Assembly (NCBI GenBank): GCA_021495925.1 | Contig: JAKEKT010000055.1 | Coordinates: 124,001 to 188,000, forward strand | Length of the DNA stretch: 64,000 nt | DNA from: Diplodia intermedia | Lineage: Eukaryota > Ascomycota > Dothideomycetes > Botryosphaeriales > Botryosphaeriaceae | Direction of reading: 5' to 3' | In this document: piece by piece, positions 41,702 through 53,568 of the stretch | Layout: every line of letters starts with the position of its first letter | How positions within the stretch are numbered: the first letter of the stretch is position 1 | Program-made: the position numbers and the translations under genes | Notes under the pieces: generated by a model | Databases searched by the model: none | Told to the model about the DNA's origin: nothing | Seen by the model: only the letters and a program-made list of their open reading frames with translations

Positions 41702-43215
41702 ATGCTGTCCGCCGCCGCCGCCACGCTGCTGCTCTCGGCAGTGCCGCTCAGTGCGGCCGAGACCATCCTTGGAGCCTACATGTTCCATCGCCATGGGGAC
41801 CGGACTCCCAAGGCGCTCAAGCCGGCCAACCTCACCGACCTGGGCTACCAGCAGGTGTACCAGAGCGGCCAGTACTACCGCAACCGCTACGTCGCCGCCG
41901 ACGCCGACTTCAAGATCGCCGGGCTCAACGCCGACATCGTCAAGCAGTCGCAGCTCACCGTGACGGCGCCGTCGGACACGGTGCTGCAGAACTCGGCCAC
42001 GGGCTTCCTGCAGGGCCTGTACCCGCCCGTCGGCAGCGACGTGACGGCCGAGACGCTGCGCAACGGCAGCTCCGTGTCGGCCCCGCTCGACGGCTACCAG
42101 CTGATCCCCGTCGGCACCACCAGCACCGGCCAAGGCAGCGAGGACGCGGGCTGGCTGCAGGACACGTCCGACTGCGGCGCCGCCGAGACCAGCTCCAACA
42201 ACTACTTCCTGTCCGCCGACTACGCCGCCGCGCTCGACGACACCCACGACTTCTACCAGGCCCTGCTGCCCGTCGTCAACGCCACCTTTGACGCCGACTA
42301 CCTCAGCTTCAAGAACGCCTACGTCGGTCCGTACCACCTCCCCACCATCCTCTCCCCCCGCCCGCTAACAAAACCCAAACAGTCTACGACCTCATCAACG
42401 TCGCCACCATCCACAACGCCACCATCCCCTCCGCCGACCTCCTCACCAACACCACCCTCCTCCAACTCCGCACCCTCGCCGACGCCCACGAGTGGGGCCT
42501 CGCCTACAACGCCTCGGACGCCATGCGCGCCGTCGCCGGCATGCAGCTCGCCGGCGAGGTGCTGCAGCACCTCAACAGCAGCATCACCTCGCCCAGCAGC
42601 GCGGCCAAGCTGGGCGTCCAGTTCGGCGCCTACGCCACCTTCGCCTCCTTCTTCGGCCTCGCCGGCCTGCCCGCCGCCGACCCCGCCTTCCGCGGCGTCG
42701 CTGACTATGCGTCCAGCATGGTGTTTGAGCTGTTCACGCCCGCGAACGACTCTACCATTGCGGATGTCGACGAGGCGGATTTGTACGTCCGGTTCCTGTT
42801 TCATAATGGCACGGCGGGCGAGGCGAGTGAGCCAAAGGCGTATCCGTTGTTTGGAGGTGAGGACGTGGAGGTGAAGTGGGATGATTTTGTGGACGGGATG
42901 CGCGCGTTTGCGATTGAGGATACGGAGCAGTGGTGCACGAAGTGCGGGAACTCGACGGGCACGTGCGCTGCGTATGCCGATGGGGCAGACGCCGGCTCGT
43001 CTGGGTCTGGGTCTGGCGAGGGCGAGAGCAGTGGTGGTAAGGGCAACGGCATCTCGGCTGCCGTGGGCGGCGTGATTGGCGCCATGGTGACGCTGGCGGT
43101 CGTGTTGGGGCTGGAGGCGCTGGTTATGGTCGTCGGCGGCTTCAGGTTGGCGAAGAAGAACAAGGCGGCTGCTGCTACGGGCGCGGCGCCGGTGGCGGCT
43201 GAGGCGAAGGCTTGA
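41702..43215 (+). CDS. histidine acid phosphatase family, membrane-anchored
   Basis: Two exons, 41702-42326 and 42383-43215, give 485 residues; the 56-nt intron is gtccgt...ctaac...cag. Signal peptide 1-18, then the catalytic block FHRHGDRTPK (RHGDRTP 30-36), as in branch-2 histidine phosphatases (acid phosphatase/phytase). Many Asn-glycosylation sites and Cys residues fit secretion. The second conserved element, where the family usually has an HD proton donor, reads FGAYATFASFFGLAGLP; no HD is seen there. After a Gly/Ser linker (about 425-440) comes a membrane helix (about 445-470) with AKKNK on the cytosolic side, so the enzyme domain would be displayed on the cell surface or in the vacuole. 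Substrate unknown. Confidence 0.9.
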
Positions 43216-43853
43216 GGCGGGGGATGTGGGTGCGGTCCGTTTGGGGGGTGTTTGGCTGATGTGGGAGGCAAGAGGGGGTTGTGTAATGTTGGGACGATAC
43301 CAAGGCAGGCTTGACGCTCTACGAATTGACGGTTTTTTCTACCAAAAGCTCGCTCTGGCTCCGTGCGGTTGTGATGCGTACTCAACGGTTTTGACGTTGA
43401 AGTGGATGTGCGTGATGAGTGGGGGACAGCAACAGGGACTCTGGTGGTCATCAATATCATTGCCCGCCGCCGGGGAGGAGAGGTGGGAAAGGTTCGAGAT
43501 GGACGTGTGGAGGCGAAGGGTCGGTTTGGTGGTTTTGGGGGGTTGAGCTTGGGAAAAAGATAGAGGACGGGGGCTGGGGTGTTGGGAAAGGAGGGAGGTT
43601 GGTGGTTGGGGTGTTGGGAAAGGAGGGAGGTTGGTGGTTGGAGTAATGGAGGGTTGCACTGGAGGAGAAGCCGGAACTGACGCATGTGATACAGAGAGTA
43701 CGTCAAGGAAATTGAACGCTTGATCACCCTTGAGCTTGTGAAGACACAACAAATGTACAGATAGTGCGTTGTCTCTGCAAAGAAGATGCCGGTAGACTCG
43801 AATTCTTTTCAACTACCTTCTGCGGTGTATCTCATACGTGTATGCGGGTGACG
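43216..43853. other. intergenic, contains a 32-bp tandem duplication
   Basis: GT-rich sequence after the phosphatase. No gene; a minus-strand frame through 42801-43727 is a shadow of the phosphatase plus repeat. Confidence 0.6.
43575..43638. repeat. perfect 32-bp tandem duplication
   Basis: Two identical 32-nt units (43575-43606 and 43607-43638) beginning tggggtgttggg and ending ggttggtggt. Two perfect copies imply a recent duplication. Confidence 0.9.
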
Positions 43854-45812
43854 TTACATGATGTGTGGAAAGTATCTCGTCCAAGTCGGGATTTCAAAAA
43901 CCTCCTCTGGCAAATGCGAGATGTTCAGAAAACTCTCAACCACGAGGTAGACTCTGGCCACAACATATGAAGCGGCCAGCGCAACCAAGAGGACAGATAC
44001 CAACCAGAACCCGGCAGAAAGCCATATCTGGAACCATACAATGATTACGCGCACAAAGCGCGTCCCCCGATGCCGCAGTGGCTCCGTTGCCCACTCACTT
44101 ATCCCATTCTCGAACCACTCCAAGGACGTGTATAGGACGGCACAAAGAGGTGCAGCGGCTACCAACACGATTCCCGAGGCGCGCCACAGGAACGACTCAG
44201 CAGAAGTAGAAAATGGAGCATCCCAGGCCATCAAGTGGAGGCCCCCGTAACACGCGCCAGCTGTGAGGAACCCGGCGAAAGCGATCGAAAGTGGTTGGGA
44301 AGTCTTCATACTCCTGATGTTGATGTCCAGAGGCCAATTGGGAACCCTGTCGCAGAGCGAATTATGTAGCTGTAATTCCTTATCTTTTGGGCCTTCCACG
44401 TACGATTTGTTGTAGACGTATTGCCCTTTGAGGAAGTGCTGTCCGTCGTCGTGTTTCTCAAGGAGCCCGAACATATCGAGCGCTTGCGATGCACACTTCC
44501 ATCGCTCAAGATCGTGGCTACTGAGATATATGTGTGGCCGGGAAAAGGTTACGACTCCAACCGGTCTATGCGCCATGGAAAGACCCTTGATGCGCTCGTA
44601 GCAGAAGCCAAAAAAGGTCTGTCCCATGTACAGTTTGTAGTCAATCGGGTCTCTGATTACGGTCAGGGTTCGAGAAATCTGAACAAGGGAGCACGAAATA
44701 CTTACTGTGATCTCGTTTCGTGATAAGCGCGTCTTCCGGGCCTGAACCTTAGCCCTTTCTTGGCCTTGGCGTTAAATCGTGTCCATGTGGAGTCATTTTC
44801 GGGCAGATGACTACTGAAAGCAGTAAACTGAAGCCAGGTTGGGCCTAGGTCTTTATGTTCGGGATGGTATCGTATTCGAACATACTTTCTGGTATTTTCA
44901 ACGTCCCGGTACAGTATCAAAGGCCCGAGTGCATCTGCAGAGCCTGAATACTGTTTTGGAGCTGCCTGGAACAGGTCAAACTCGGCTGAGTCGTTATCAA
45001 GCTCGCTGGCAAGGCACATGAGAGCTAGAGTTTGCTTCAGGCCATCGGATTCGCCAGCATGTAGCAAGGTCGGCTCGCTGACGTCCAAAGGTTTGTTCCA
45101 CCAGATCCAGTAAATGGCAAGCGTACAGATAGAATGAGCGAAGGTATTCAGCTCAAGAAGGCTTAGGGGCATTTTCGAGATGAGCCGATGCAGACATTGA
45201 ACGCAGAACCAGGTAGCCTGCAGACATACTAGTGTCTTTGCGAGACCATTGGCTTTGCTCTTGTCAAGGATAGTCTCTTCTGGCATTTCTGGAAGCCATT
45301 GTTCACGCTGCGAAGCAATAAAAAGGATGCCTCGTGGTGTAAGCGTGAGTCGTGTCCGCTTGCGGGGCATGATTGTGCTGTCAGATGGCATTGAGAATGC
45401 AAGGCCACCCATGACTGCATAAAAGCATTGAGTAGAAGACCATCCCGCACGCACAGGGGAGCGAAACAAGCGTCGGATGTCTTTACCCAAATTTGATGCT
45501 ATTCGCCATTGTCGCCAAGCCGTGTATGCGACCTGTAAGTTATCAGCAATGCCAGCTCAATCAGAAAAAAGTAATAAAAAGAAAATGAACCACTTCTGGC
45601 GCGATCAGACCCAAGATCAACCAGCCTATCTTACGCAGTCTCTGTCCCCTCCCGCCATGGATCTCAGGTATGTTCAGATGCACTGCAGTCCACACGCAAA
45701 GGCCTATTGTTATGATGCAACTGGACAGAATTGCATAAGAGCCTCGGAGACTCGGCTCAGGTCTCCATGTAACAGTGGCGTTCTGAGGGAGCGTACCGAA
45801 GAGTGAAGACAT
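43854..45812 (-). CDS. polytopic membrane protein, fungal-specific family
   Basis: Three exons, 45594-45812, 44706-45532 and 43854-44652, give 614 residues. Introns are 61 and 53 nt; the second was set by phase and a CTGAC branch site, joining YHETRSQ to DPIDYKLYMGQ. The N terminus has a TM helix and the block CVWTAVHLNIPE, then GWLILGLIAPEVAYTAWRQWR, which I recall from large sets of unnamed fungal membrane proteins. The C-terminal part has four hydrophobic segments (from GACYGGLHLMAWDAPF on), ending EVFEIPTWTRYFPHIM. Function unknown. It is transcribed away from another membrane protein (46293-47601) and may share its promoter. Confidence 0.8.
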
Positions 45813-46292
45813 GTCAATAGGAGCGCTTTTGCGAAAGGGATGTTAGTATGCTACGCGTCGGCGAATACTGGGAAAGCAGGCCACTTAAATGCCCCATATG
45901 TGTGCATTCTGCAGCACCCGCATTCAGCTACACCGGTGAGCAAGGCTGAAAGCATGTCGAGGATCATGATTTGTTCATTCTGCGCCACACGATCTTCAGC
46001 TGACGCCTTCGTTTATCGACGTATATTACTGGACAGAGGTGCATATTTTGGCTTATTTCTCTTACAAAGCGTATGGTAAAAGGGGTTTAGCAGATCTTGG
46101 CTCTTGCGGAACTCAAGGTAGGAGTTTTGAGGCCCGCTGATATATTGTAAGCCTCGTCTCGGAGACTCTTGCATGCCAGCCCCATCTGCCAGCTTCTCTT
46201 GATTTTCACCCCTCGTTAATCCGCGCATTCGATATTGGCCAAGCCCAATAATTTCTCTGCAACGAGCACGGCAAAGCAGTTTGTGGGCAAAG
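45813..46292. other. shared divergent promoter of two membrane-protein genes
   Basis: 480 nt between two start codons pointing away from each other. No ORF with coding character and no clear TATA box. Confidence 0.5.
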
Positions 46293-47601
46293 ATGATTCA
46301 ACTTTCCCTTGACTGGGAAACCATCCAGCTGCGCTTCGCCGTAGTGGCAATCATGTTCATCGGCAGCGACATTATCATGACTGTTGCGCAAGGCATCCCA
46401 ATGTCCAAGTTATCTCTTCTGCCGCGTTTAATTCCGTCTCCACAGGTACTCCTTCAAGCAAAGCGACAGAGGGATCAGATCATTGAGGTGCGTGTGATGA
46501 GTTGTTCAGCAGGGTGGGAAAGAGATTACCTCAACCAATTCGCATCTGCGCTGTTAGGCTTGTAAGTGAAATCCATAACAAGTGTACCCAAAGCACTGCG
46601 CCTTGACTCTCGGCATGCAAGAGTCTAATCGATATATTAGGGATATCCGGGCGCTGAAACCATTCGAAGTCCGATGCACCAGAATTCGAAAGCGTGAGGA
46701 CCTTCTGGACAGCAGTTCAAGAACACTCTTCAAGAGTTCCGGGCCGCTCACATTCCCGACGATACTTGGTGCCTTGGTTTCGGGGGCCCTTTTAGCCGTA
46801 GCGGTCGTGTATCAGGATGGCTGGGGAATCGTCGCCATATCAACCATGTCACTGGTTGCGCCGCTGGCTGGCCTTGCAAACCTTGCCAAGCTCCCGCCTG
46901 GCCAGCATCTTAGTGGAGCCGACAAGTCTGGCCAGGGCGACGTCGTCATACGTCAAGCAGGGAAGTCTGGTGAGGGCGGCGGGCACTCCTTCGATATTGT
47001 CCGATGCAGTCGCGCCGTTGCTGAAGAGGTCTTCTTCGCCCACGAAACAGCTTCGTACACCATGAAACACGACTATCAGTACTATCTGATCACAGCCTTA
47101 GCCGATGTTCTCCTCCGCATCAGTGTGGTCTTTCTGGCGTTGTCCACAACCATGTTGCAAGCATACTTCATCGCCGGATACGCCATACTAACTTTGGTCT
47201 ATGGCCTCACTTCTACAATACCGTCAACGCTGTACCTACTTACCTCACCGTACATTGTGGAGGAAGAGAAGATCGATGAGCCAGAGAGTCCGACATACAC
47301 TCAAGCCCTTTGGAAGGCCATTGTCTTGACAAAGTCCATCAACTGGATTAATCTTGGCGATATGGCCCCTCGCGATGCAGTGTGGACGGAATGGTTGCGA
47401 CAGGCATGTGAGGCGGCACAGATCGCAGCTTCAACAGAATCAGGCGGCGTAATTACGTGGGAGATTCCCAAAGAGTTCAATGCCCAAGAGAAACTCAACG
47501 AGCTTCTCAACGCCGCCCACACAGCATCCAAACAACTTACCGACCAGCATGATCAAAACTCAGAAGCCACTAATACCAGGAGATTCTCCATAACCTCCTG
47601 A
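46293..47601 (+). CDS. membrane protein of unknown function
   Basis: Modelled as two exons, 46293-46487 and 46624-47601 (390 residues). The donor gtgcgt at 46488 is good; the acceptor is uncertain. Joining ...QRDQIIE to SNRYIRDIRALKPFEVRC keeps frame, but a small extra exon in the 136-nt gap is possible. Two hydrophobic helices follow KSSGPLTFPTI (GALVSGALLAVAVVYQ and GIVAISTMSLVAPLAGL), and two more lie after DYQYYLITALADVLL. The C terminus is soluble and includes INWINLGDMAPRDAVWTEWL. I do not know the family. Multi-pass membrane protein, possibly working with its divergent neighbour; that is inference from arrangement only. Confidence 0.65.
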
Positions 47602-47736
47602 CGAAGAGGAAGCTCAAACGCCTTGGCAATATAAAACGCAGCTCAACCTGATGAATTCAACATGCAAGATCCCAACTGCTTCGCTCCGCTCAGGGTATAT
47701 CATAAAAGAAACGCTACAACCATTCCCACCGACAAC

Positions 47737-49087
47737 CTAGACGGCCTCCCGCCCAGCCCTCGGCCGCATCGGCACCTCCTCCGAATCAATCGACCCGCCC
47801 TCCTTCAACCGATACGACGGATCCAAATGCCTCTGCCGCGACCCCACAAACAACCACCTGCAGCCGCGAGCAAACGCCTTGACGACATCCCACGGATTCA
47901 GCGCATGGGCCAGCGCCCTAATCATACCGACGCGCAGCACGACCTCGACGCCGTCCTCCTTGCGCACGCCGTACTCCTTCCACGGATACGCAAAAACATG
48001 CAAGACGGCAAAAAAGGCCATCTCGATGCAAATCAGCATGTTGGGGAGGGCGACCTCGATGTCGCCGTAGGCGAGGAACTCGGACTCCTTGATGACGTCG
48101 ACGGAGCTGAGGACGCTCAGCAGCTCGTTCTGCCAGAAGCAGAAGAAGATGACGAGCTTGATGGACAGCAGCTTCATGAACGGCCGGTGCGCGGCGAGTT
48201 CGGTCTTGAGCTGCGCGTAGAACTGGATCAGGCAGTACATGGCCAGCGTCACCGCGGATGAGTCGAAGACGAGCACCCACAGGTACGCGTATTTGGGCGA
48301 CAGCGAGTCCTCGCAGAGCATGTTGTGGTGCTCGGTCGCGACCGAGACGAGGGTGAAGAAGACGCGGATGAAGCAGTATTGGAAGATGGAGACGTAGATG
48401 ATCTGCGAGCGGACATGGTGATCAGCGCGATGGACAGGGTCTTGGGGGGGGGTTTTTTTTGTGGCGCCGTTTCCGACGTGGCGCGCCTTACGTTGAACCA
48501 GGTCAGCCCGCTCGCTGGCTTGCGCAGCCATCCTTTGGTCTCGCCGCCGGTGCATTTTTGACACCAGGTTATGGGCCATACCCAGTTGTTGGGCGTGATG
48601 GTGCGGAAGAAGGCCTTTTGGTCGTGCAGGTCGGGGGTGATGTAGTTGCAGAGGAGCGTGAAGAAACTCGAGATGGCAAAGGCCTCGTAGCAGTCGCGCA
48701 TGACTTCGAAGTAGACGTGTTTCGTGTAGTAGTGGATGGACAGCATTGATACGGCCGCATATATGGGTGGCATTAAGAGGATGCGAATGATTCTGGAAGG
48801 CGCAAGTACATGAGTAACGGGAATGTTGGGTGAAAAACGATCGACTTACTGTTTTTGCTCATCTGGTTTGGTATAGTGTGAGGCATGGCGCGACATCAAG
48901 AAGAAACTGATGATAATGGTGACGGCGCTGAATATGAAAGAAATGTTCCTGGGCGAGGGCGTTAGAAACGGGGCGGATGAGAGTGAAGTGTAGCATCTTA
49001 CTGGGCTAGTGAGTGGAAGTTGATGGGCATGCCCGGGAGGGGCACCTCCCTGATCTTGCCAATGTCTCTCGCTGTGCATTGCACCAT
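47737..49087 (-). CDS. DUF300/TMEM184 family (Ost-alpha-like) membrane protein
   Basis: Four exons, 49002-49087, 48850-48948, 48492-48792 and 47737-48402, give 383 residues, all joints in phase. The start ATG at 49087 opens MVQCTARDIGKIREVPLPG. Family hallmarks follow: LLMPPIYAAVSMLSIHYY, YFEVMRDCYEAFAISSFFTLLCNYI, RTITPNNWVWPITWC, IFQYCFIRVFFTLVSVATE, LSIKLVIFFCFWQNELLSVL and PNMLICIEMAFFAVLHVFAYPW. Seven membrane helices are expected. Vertebrate relatives are TMEM184 and the organic solute transporter alpha subunit; fungal members are poorly known and may act at vacuole or endosome membranes. The C-terminal tail is basic and cytosolic. Confidence 0.93.
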
Positions 49088-49993
49088 GGTGTCGAGTGGT
49101 GTGTGAGGGTCCGACGTGCTGGAGAGGCGCGGGGCGAACGACTCGCCAGCTTATAAGTATCGGCGCTTGACGGCGTTACGCTGGGAGCGCTGGAGGGCGC
49201 CATGGTCCCCACATTTCCGAGGCTTAACCGCTGCCAGTCGTGCCCAGCCGAAGCTTGACACTTGAGGCTGTGCGTTGTCCGCGCACGGATCTGAAACAGC
49301 GCCGTTGCTCGGCTGGCAAGAAGCCCGTTGCAGCCAGGCAGAAGTGGCTATGTCCACGCGCTCGGCCTTGTTGCTGCAAAAGGCATTTTTCGTTTTCAGC
49401 TCGTGCTATATGTAATCGAACTGTGGGGGTCCCCGCTCTTGTTGTTCGACGCGCTCGAATGATTAGGTCCGAGTGCGGACACAGCCGCTTCGTTGTCGGG
49501 GCCGACTGGGGTGAGCGAGCTCCGCCCGCAGACGTGGCTTTGCGGCCCGAAGCCACTTTTAGCAAACCCCTGTAGTGGAGATAAAGTGTGTGCATCCACG
49601 GACAACCTGCTGAATAAAGCCAGCTCTCACCATGATCCCCGTCGTTTTCCTTACATGCAACGCGATGGCTACATGTTCCTTATACATACCACCGGACGTG
49701 GGATTGACTGCACCGTAAGCTGTCAATTTCAACGTCAGTGCTCAAAAAGGAGCTGACACGGCTTGCTGGCGCTTGCGGTAGCAAATTTCAGCCACCACAG
49801 CCGCGCGTAAGGAAGCCGCGTAACGTACATAATAAACGCTAAGCTTCAACACTCCTTTTCTACCCCTCGCGATCCACGTCCTTCGGATGCCTCTTGTAGA
49901 TAAGTATTCACCATCACATACATCTTGTTTGTTACCTTCGTTTCCATCAAATCGAATCAAAGCAATACGTAAAGCTAGCGTCAAGGAACCCGA
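49088..49993. other. intergenic, no gene identified
   Basis: Short ORFs on both strands without motif. The right half (49760-49980) is probably the 3' flank of the aquaporin gene. Confidence 0.5.
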
Positions 49994-51236
49994 TCAACAA
50001 GTACTATGCTGAACCTTCGCTTTCCGACCATGTGGTGGTATCACATAGTACATTACCCCGTTGAAGCTGGCAGCAGTGGCTGCGGCCAACCAATGGATCC
50101 AGTGGGCGTGCATGTCTTCCTTCGCAGCCATAAGCCCAAAGCATCTCGCTGGATTGAGCGCTAACAGTAAACACCGCATGATTAGCCTGTGATCATCTGG
50201 AAGTTTTTTGTGTAATCAAGAAGAGCCTAAAGTGTAAGACCATAACATCTCGGTTCTTTGAACCGTAGTCATCAGGGAATACTTACAAGCCCCACCCCAG
50301 CCTTCTTTCAAGAATCCCGTCGCGAAGCTGGCGAACGCCACCGTCAAGCCAATCAATATCGGGCTTAGAGCGGGACCAAAGACTTCCCCTTGCCGGGGAT
50401 CCAGACCGACTCCGAAAGAAAGGAAAATAGTGACCAGATATGAAGTCAATTCCAGAACGTAGGCCTGGCCGTAGCTTACGAGCGAGGTGTCTATGCTGCA
50501 GCCGGGAACAGTGCCCTATACCAAACAGTCACTCATGTCAGTCCAACGCTACTTCATGTCTCGGGGGGGAGCACGTACGGAAGAGAAATAATCAGCACCA
50601 CTGATCCCGAGCTTTAGCAAAAAGGCTCCAATCAATGCTCCGATGCATTGAGCAACGATGTATAACACAGAGCGCGAGAGCGTTGAAAGACCTGTCGTAA
50701 ACGTTGCCATGGTGATGAAGGGGTTGAGATGACCTCCAGACGCTGGTGCTGCCGCGAAGATGAAGAGAGTGATGGCGAACCAGTTGGTCAGAGCCGCGAC
50801 CAAGGGCACCGCCAGGGAGTCCGGGGAGCGGTACGGCCCGAGGGCAATGGCGATCAGCCCAACGGAGAACACGAGCATCGATGTTCCTTGCGAAATCCCT
50901 TTAGCAAAGTGAATTGAGAGTTCGATGCGACAGACACATACCCCAGCATTCTATGACAGCGGCTTTCCAGATGACGGGCTGGAGAAACCCCTTCAGATCT
51001 ATCACGTCTTCGAAACACCGTAATGGAGCGGCATCAGGTGTTTCTTTCACGATTGCATCGGCTTCCGGATTGTTCCGTAGAGAGACAGTGAAAGCCTGGT
51101 TGCCGCCAATCCGACCAGCAAATGGGCGGGCTTCCGGTTGTTCTTGAGTTATGGTGAAGTTTTGGTTCCCCCCAAGCCTTCCGGCAAAGGGTAAAGCCTG
51201 GAGATTCTCCTCGATCGGGCGTTTGGTATTCTCCAT
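49994..51236 (-). CDS. aquaporin-like MIP channel with duplicated N-terminal motif
   Basis: Four exons, 50942-51236, 50579-50886, 50287-50515 and 49994-50160, give 332 residues; all joints are GT-AG and in phase. The pore motifs of the MIP family are HLNPFITMATF (NPF, 153-155, in place of NPA) and SLNPARCFGLM (NPA, 279-281). Six membrane helices are evident. The cytosolic N terminus carries two copies of PFAGR(L/I)GGNQ(N/A)FT at 16-28 and 38-50; relatives as I recall them have one. The changed first NPA and the residue context point to a non-classical fungal aquaporin group that may pass small solutes besides water. Location plasma or internal membrane unknown. Confidence 0.88.
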
Positions 51237-52056
51237 AAGCGGCGGCGATGCGTGTTTTGGACGCTGGGAAAAACGGACTGATAGCCGAAAGGGTTCTATT
51301 CATATTTGTGAACGGGAAACGCGGGGACTTACCACAGTATCCTACTTCTAATTGGATCTTCCTAGACGCCACAGCAATAGCATTTCGGTTTGGAGGAGAG
51401 TACTGACGTAATGCGGCTTGTAAGCGCTTATAAATCCCGCAAGCAAGAACCTCGTAAGCAACCCAGTATAAGCAACAAGTTCGTAAGAGTGCTAAGTAAG
51501 CATGCGCAATTAATCGAGGACAACGCTCTACTTTGGTATTGTTATTGCGAACAAAAAATCTGGTTGTTTACGTCAATCCGCTTGATTAAGCGCTTAAAAC
51601 CGCTAAGCAATCGTGCACACTGGTAGAAAGTGGTGGCCGGCCAGCCAACTATCCTTCGTAGGTCCACACGTCTTCCGAATCTCGACTGATTGTAGACGGG
51701 CTGGCTCTCTATGACCAATGGCTTTGAAATCAGGCAGATATTTGAAGAAAATTAGAAGGCGTGGTCGAGACCATGAATAGTGGGGTGGCATCGCCCAAAG
51801 AGGAAATATCTGGACGTGCGTCTCTCTCAAAGGCGCGGAAAAAAAAACTGCAGCTAAGTCGAGCAGAGTAATTCCAGGACGTGCATCTCCTGCACGCCGG
51901 CGCATGACTACGCAAACAACGCCGCTTCTCGGAAATGCCGAGTCTCTCGCAAGACGATAAGAAGCGTCAGTGTACCGGTCCAACAAGCCCGCACACCAGC
52001 GTCTCAAACCCCCACCTCCTTCCACCCAAACGCACACCAAGCCAAACCCTCCAACC
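51237..52056. other. intergenic with TpA-rich relic
   Basis: No gene. About 51395-51600 is rich in taagc/ataag words; see the separate entry. The last 100 nt is a C-rich leader for the hydrolase. Confidence 0.5.
51395..51600. repeat. TpA-rich island, possible RIP-mutated relic
   Basis: Dense TA dinucleotides and a recurring gtaagc word (gcttgtaagcgcttataaatc, cctcgtaagcaacc, gtataagcaac). It resembles a mutated repeat; no ORF or terminal repeat can be recognised. Confidence 0.3.
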
Positions 52057-52902
52057 ATGCCCTACCTCCAAGTCCCCGGCGCAAACCTCCGGTACGAAAC
52101 CACAGGCACCGGGCCTTACCTCCTCCTCATCCCGGGCGCCGACGGCCGCGGCGCCATCTTCGCCGCCGCCCTCCCCCACCTCTCGCGCCACTTCACCGTC
52201 ATCACCTGGGACCGCCGCGGCTTCTCGTCCAGCGCCCCGGCCGGCCCGCAAGCCCTCTCCGGCCCCGCGCGCCTCGCCGCCGACGCCGACGACGCCCACC
52301 GCCTGCTGCTGCACGTCGCGGGCGACAACACCACCACCACCCCCGCCTTCGTCATGGGCACCTCGTCCGGCGCCATCGTCGCCATGGCCCTGCTCGCGGC
52401 GCACCCAGACTCCATCGCGCGCCTCATCGCCCACGAGCCGCCGGCCTTCGCCGCGCTGCCGGCGCCGCAGCGCGCCGCCGCGAATGCCGGCGTCGACGCC
52501 ATCTACGCCGCGTACCGCGCGCGCGGGCCGGGCGCCGCCATGGACGTCTTCACGGCCGCGGAGGCCGGGCTGGCGGGCGCGAAGGACGCCGCGCACATGC
52601 GGGCCGCCATGGACGGGGCGCGCTCGCACGAGCTGCGCGCGAATGCGCTGTGGTGGTTCGAGTTCGAGCTGAGGCAGTACACGGGGGCGGATGTCGATGT
52701 TGAGGGGTTGAGAAGCGCGGGGGAGAGGTTCGTGCCGGTCGTGGGGGCGGATTCGGCGGATGGGCTGGGGGTGGCGCCGGTGAAGGCGCTGGCGGGAATG
52801 GTGGGGAGGGAGGTGAGGGCGGTTGCGGGGGCGCATTTGGGGTTTGTGACGGATGCGGTGGAGTGGGCGGGGAGCTTGACGGGGCTGTTGCTGCTGGGTT
52901 GA
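52057..52902 (+). CDS. alpha/beta hydrolase
   Basis: Single exon, 281 residues, start in aaccATGCC. An open frame continues upstream, but it is leader-like. The fold is clear: NLRYETTGTGPYLLLIPGADG with the oxyanion region, VITWDRRGFSSS, nucleophile elbow GTSSG (Ser103), and a terminal His in VAGAHLGFVTDAVEW. The acid is probably Asp in PVVGADSADG. Small soluble enzymes of this type are esterases, lactonases or C-C hydrolases; substrate unknown. Ala/Gly-rich composition follows the high GC content. No neighbour suggests a pathway. Confidence 0.85.
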   Translation: MPYLQVPGANLRYETTGTGPYLLLIPGADGRGAIFAAALPHLSRHFTVITWDRRGFSSSAPAGPQALSGPARLAADADDAHRLLLHVAGDNTTTTPAFVMGTSSGAIVAMALLAAHPDSIARLIAHEPPAFAALPAPQRAAANAGVDAIYAAYRARGPGAAMDVFTAAEAGLAGAKDAAHMRAAMDGARSHELRANALWWFEFELRQYTGADVDVEGLRSAGERFVPVVGADSADGLGVAPVKALAGMVGREVRAVAGAHLGFVTDAVEWAGSLTGLLLLG

Positions 52903-53568
52903 GGGGCGTTTTGGGTTGGATGGGTGGGATCTCTGAGGGTGTCTTGGGTGGCTCTTTTGATTGTACAGAGTAGTTTCGTAGAAGATCTGAGGCAAGGTCC
53001 TTCTACCATAATTACTATCAACGTCTTTCTAGTTCGCTGTTCTCTATGGATTCCGTGGTGCAGAGCCTGAATGCGTCGGGGGTAGGTAACGAGCGTGGCG
53101 GGATGGAACGTTTGTGGAGGTGCGTTGGCGATAGTTTGGGATGCCGGTAGGGTAGGGGTGGTGGCGTTGGTGAGTGTGAAGGAAAGGGGGATGGGGGTTT
53201 GGAAGGGTCGGTGTTGTCGTTAGTGTCTTGTAGCGGTGTTGATTGGAGGGAGCTTGTGGGCTGTGAGGGGTGGTGGAAATCGAAAAATGGGGAAGAGAGA
53301 TGAGGGTGAGGCTTGGATTGGTGGGCGATGGACGTTTGAATTGTTTTTGAGAGGTGGGCTGGGTTCCGTTTGTTGCTGCAAGCAGCTGTTCAGAGGTGGA
53401 TATGCTGGTCTCACATACTTGTGTTTGAATGAACACTTTTGATTATGAACGTAAGGCAATTAAGACATGTGAAATATACCCGGGTGTCCATGAAAGTATA
53501 CACAAGACCAAACCCCCAAGCTGCAAGACAACAATCAAATATGCAGAATCGAGAGCACGAAAACGAAA
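52903..53568. other. intergenic between convergent genes
   Basis: GT-rich 3' flanks of the hydrolase and of the minus-strand gene ending at 53569. No gene. Confidence 0.6.

Noticed and set aside
42801..43727. 308-codon minus-strand frame opposite the phosphatase
   Set aside because: It is the antisense of the phosphatase 3' end plus the 32-bp tandem repeat, with Pro/Ser-rich shadow text.
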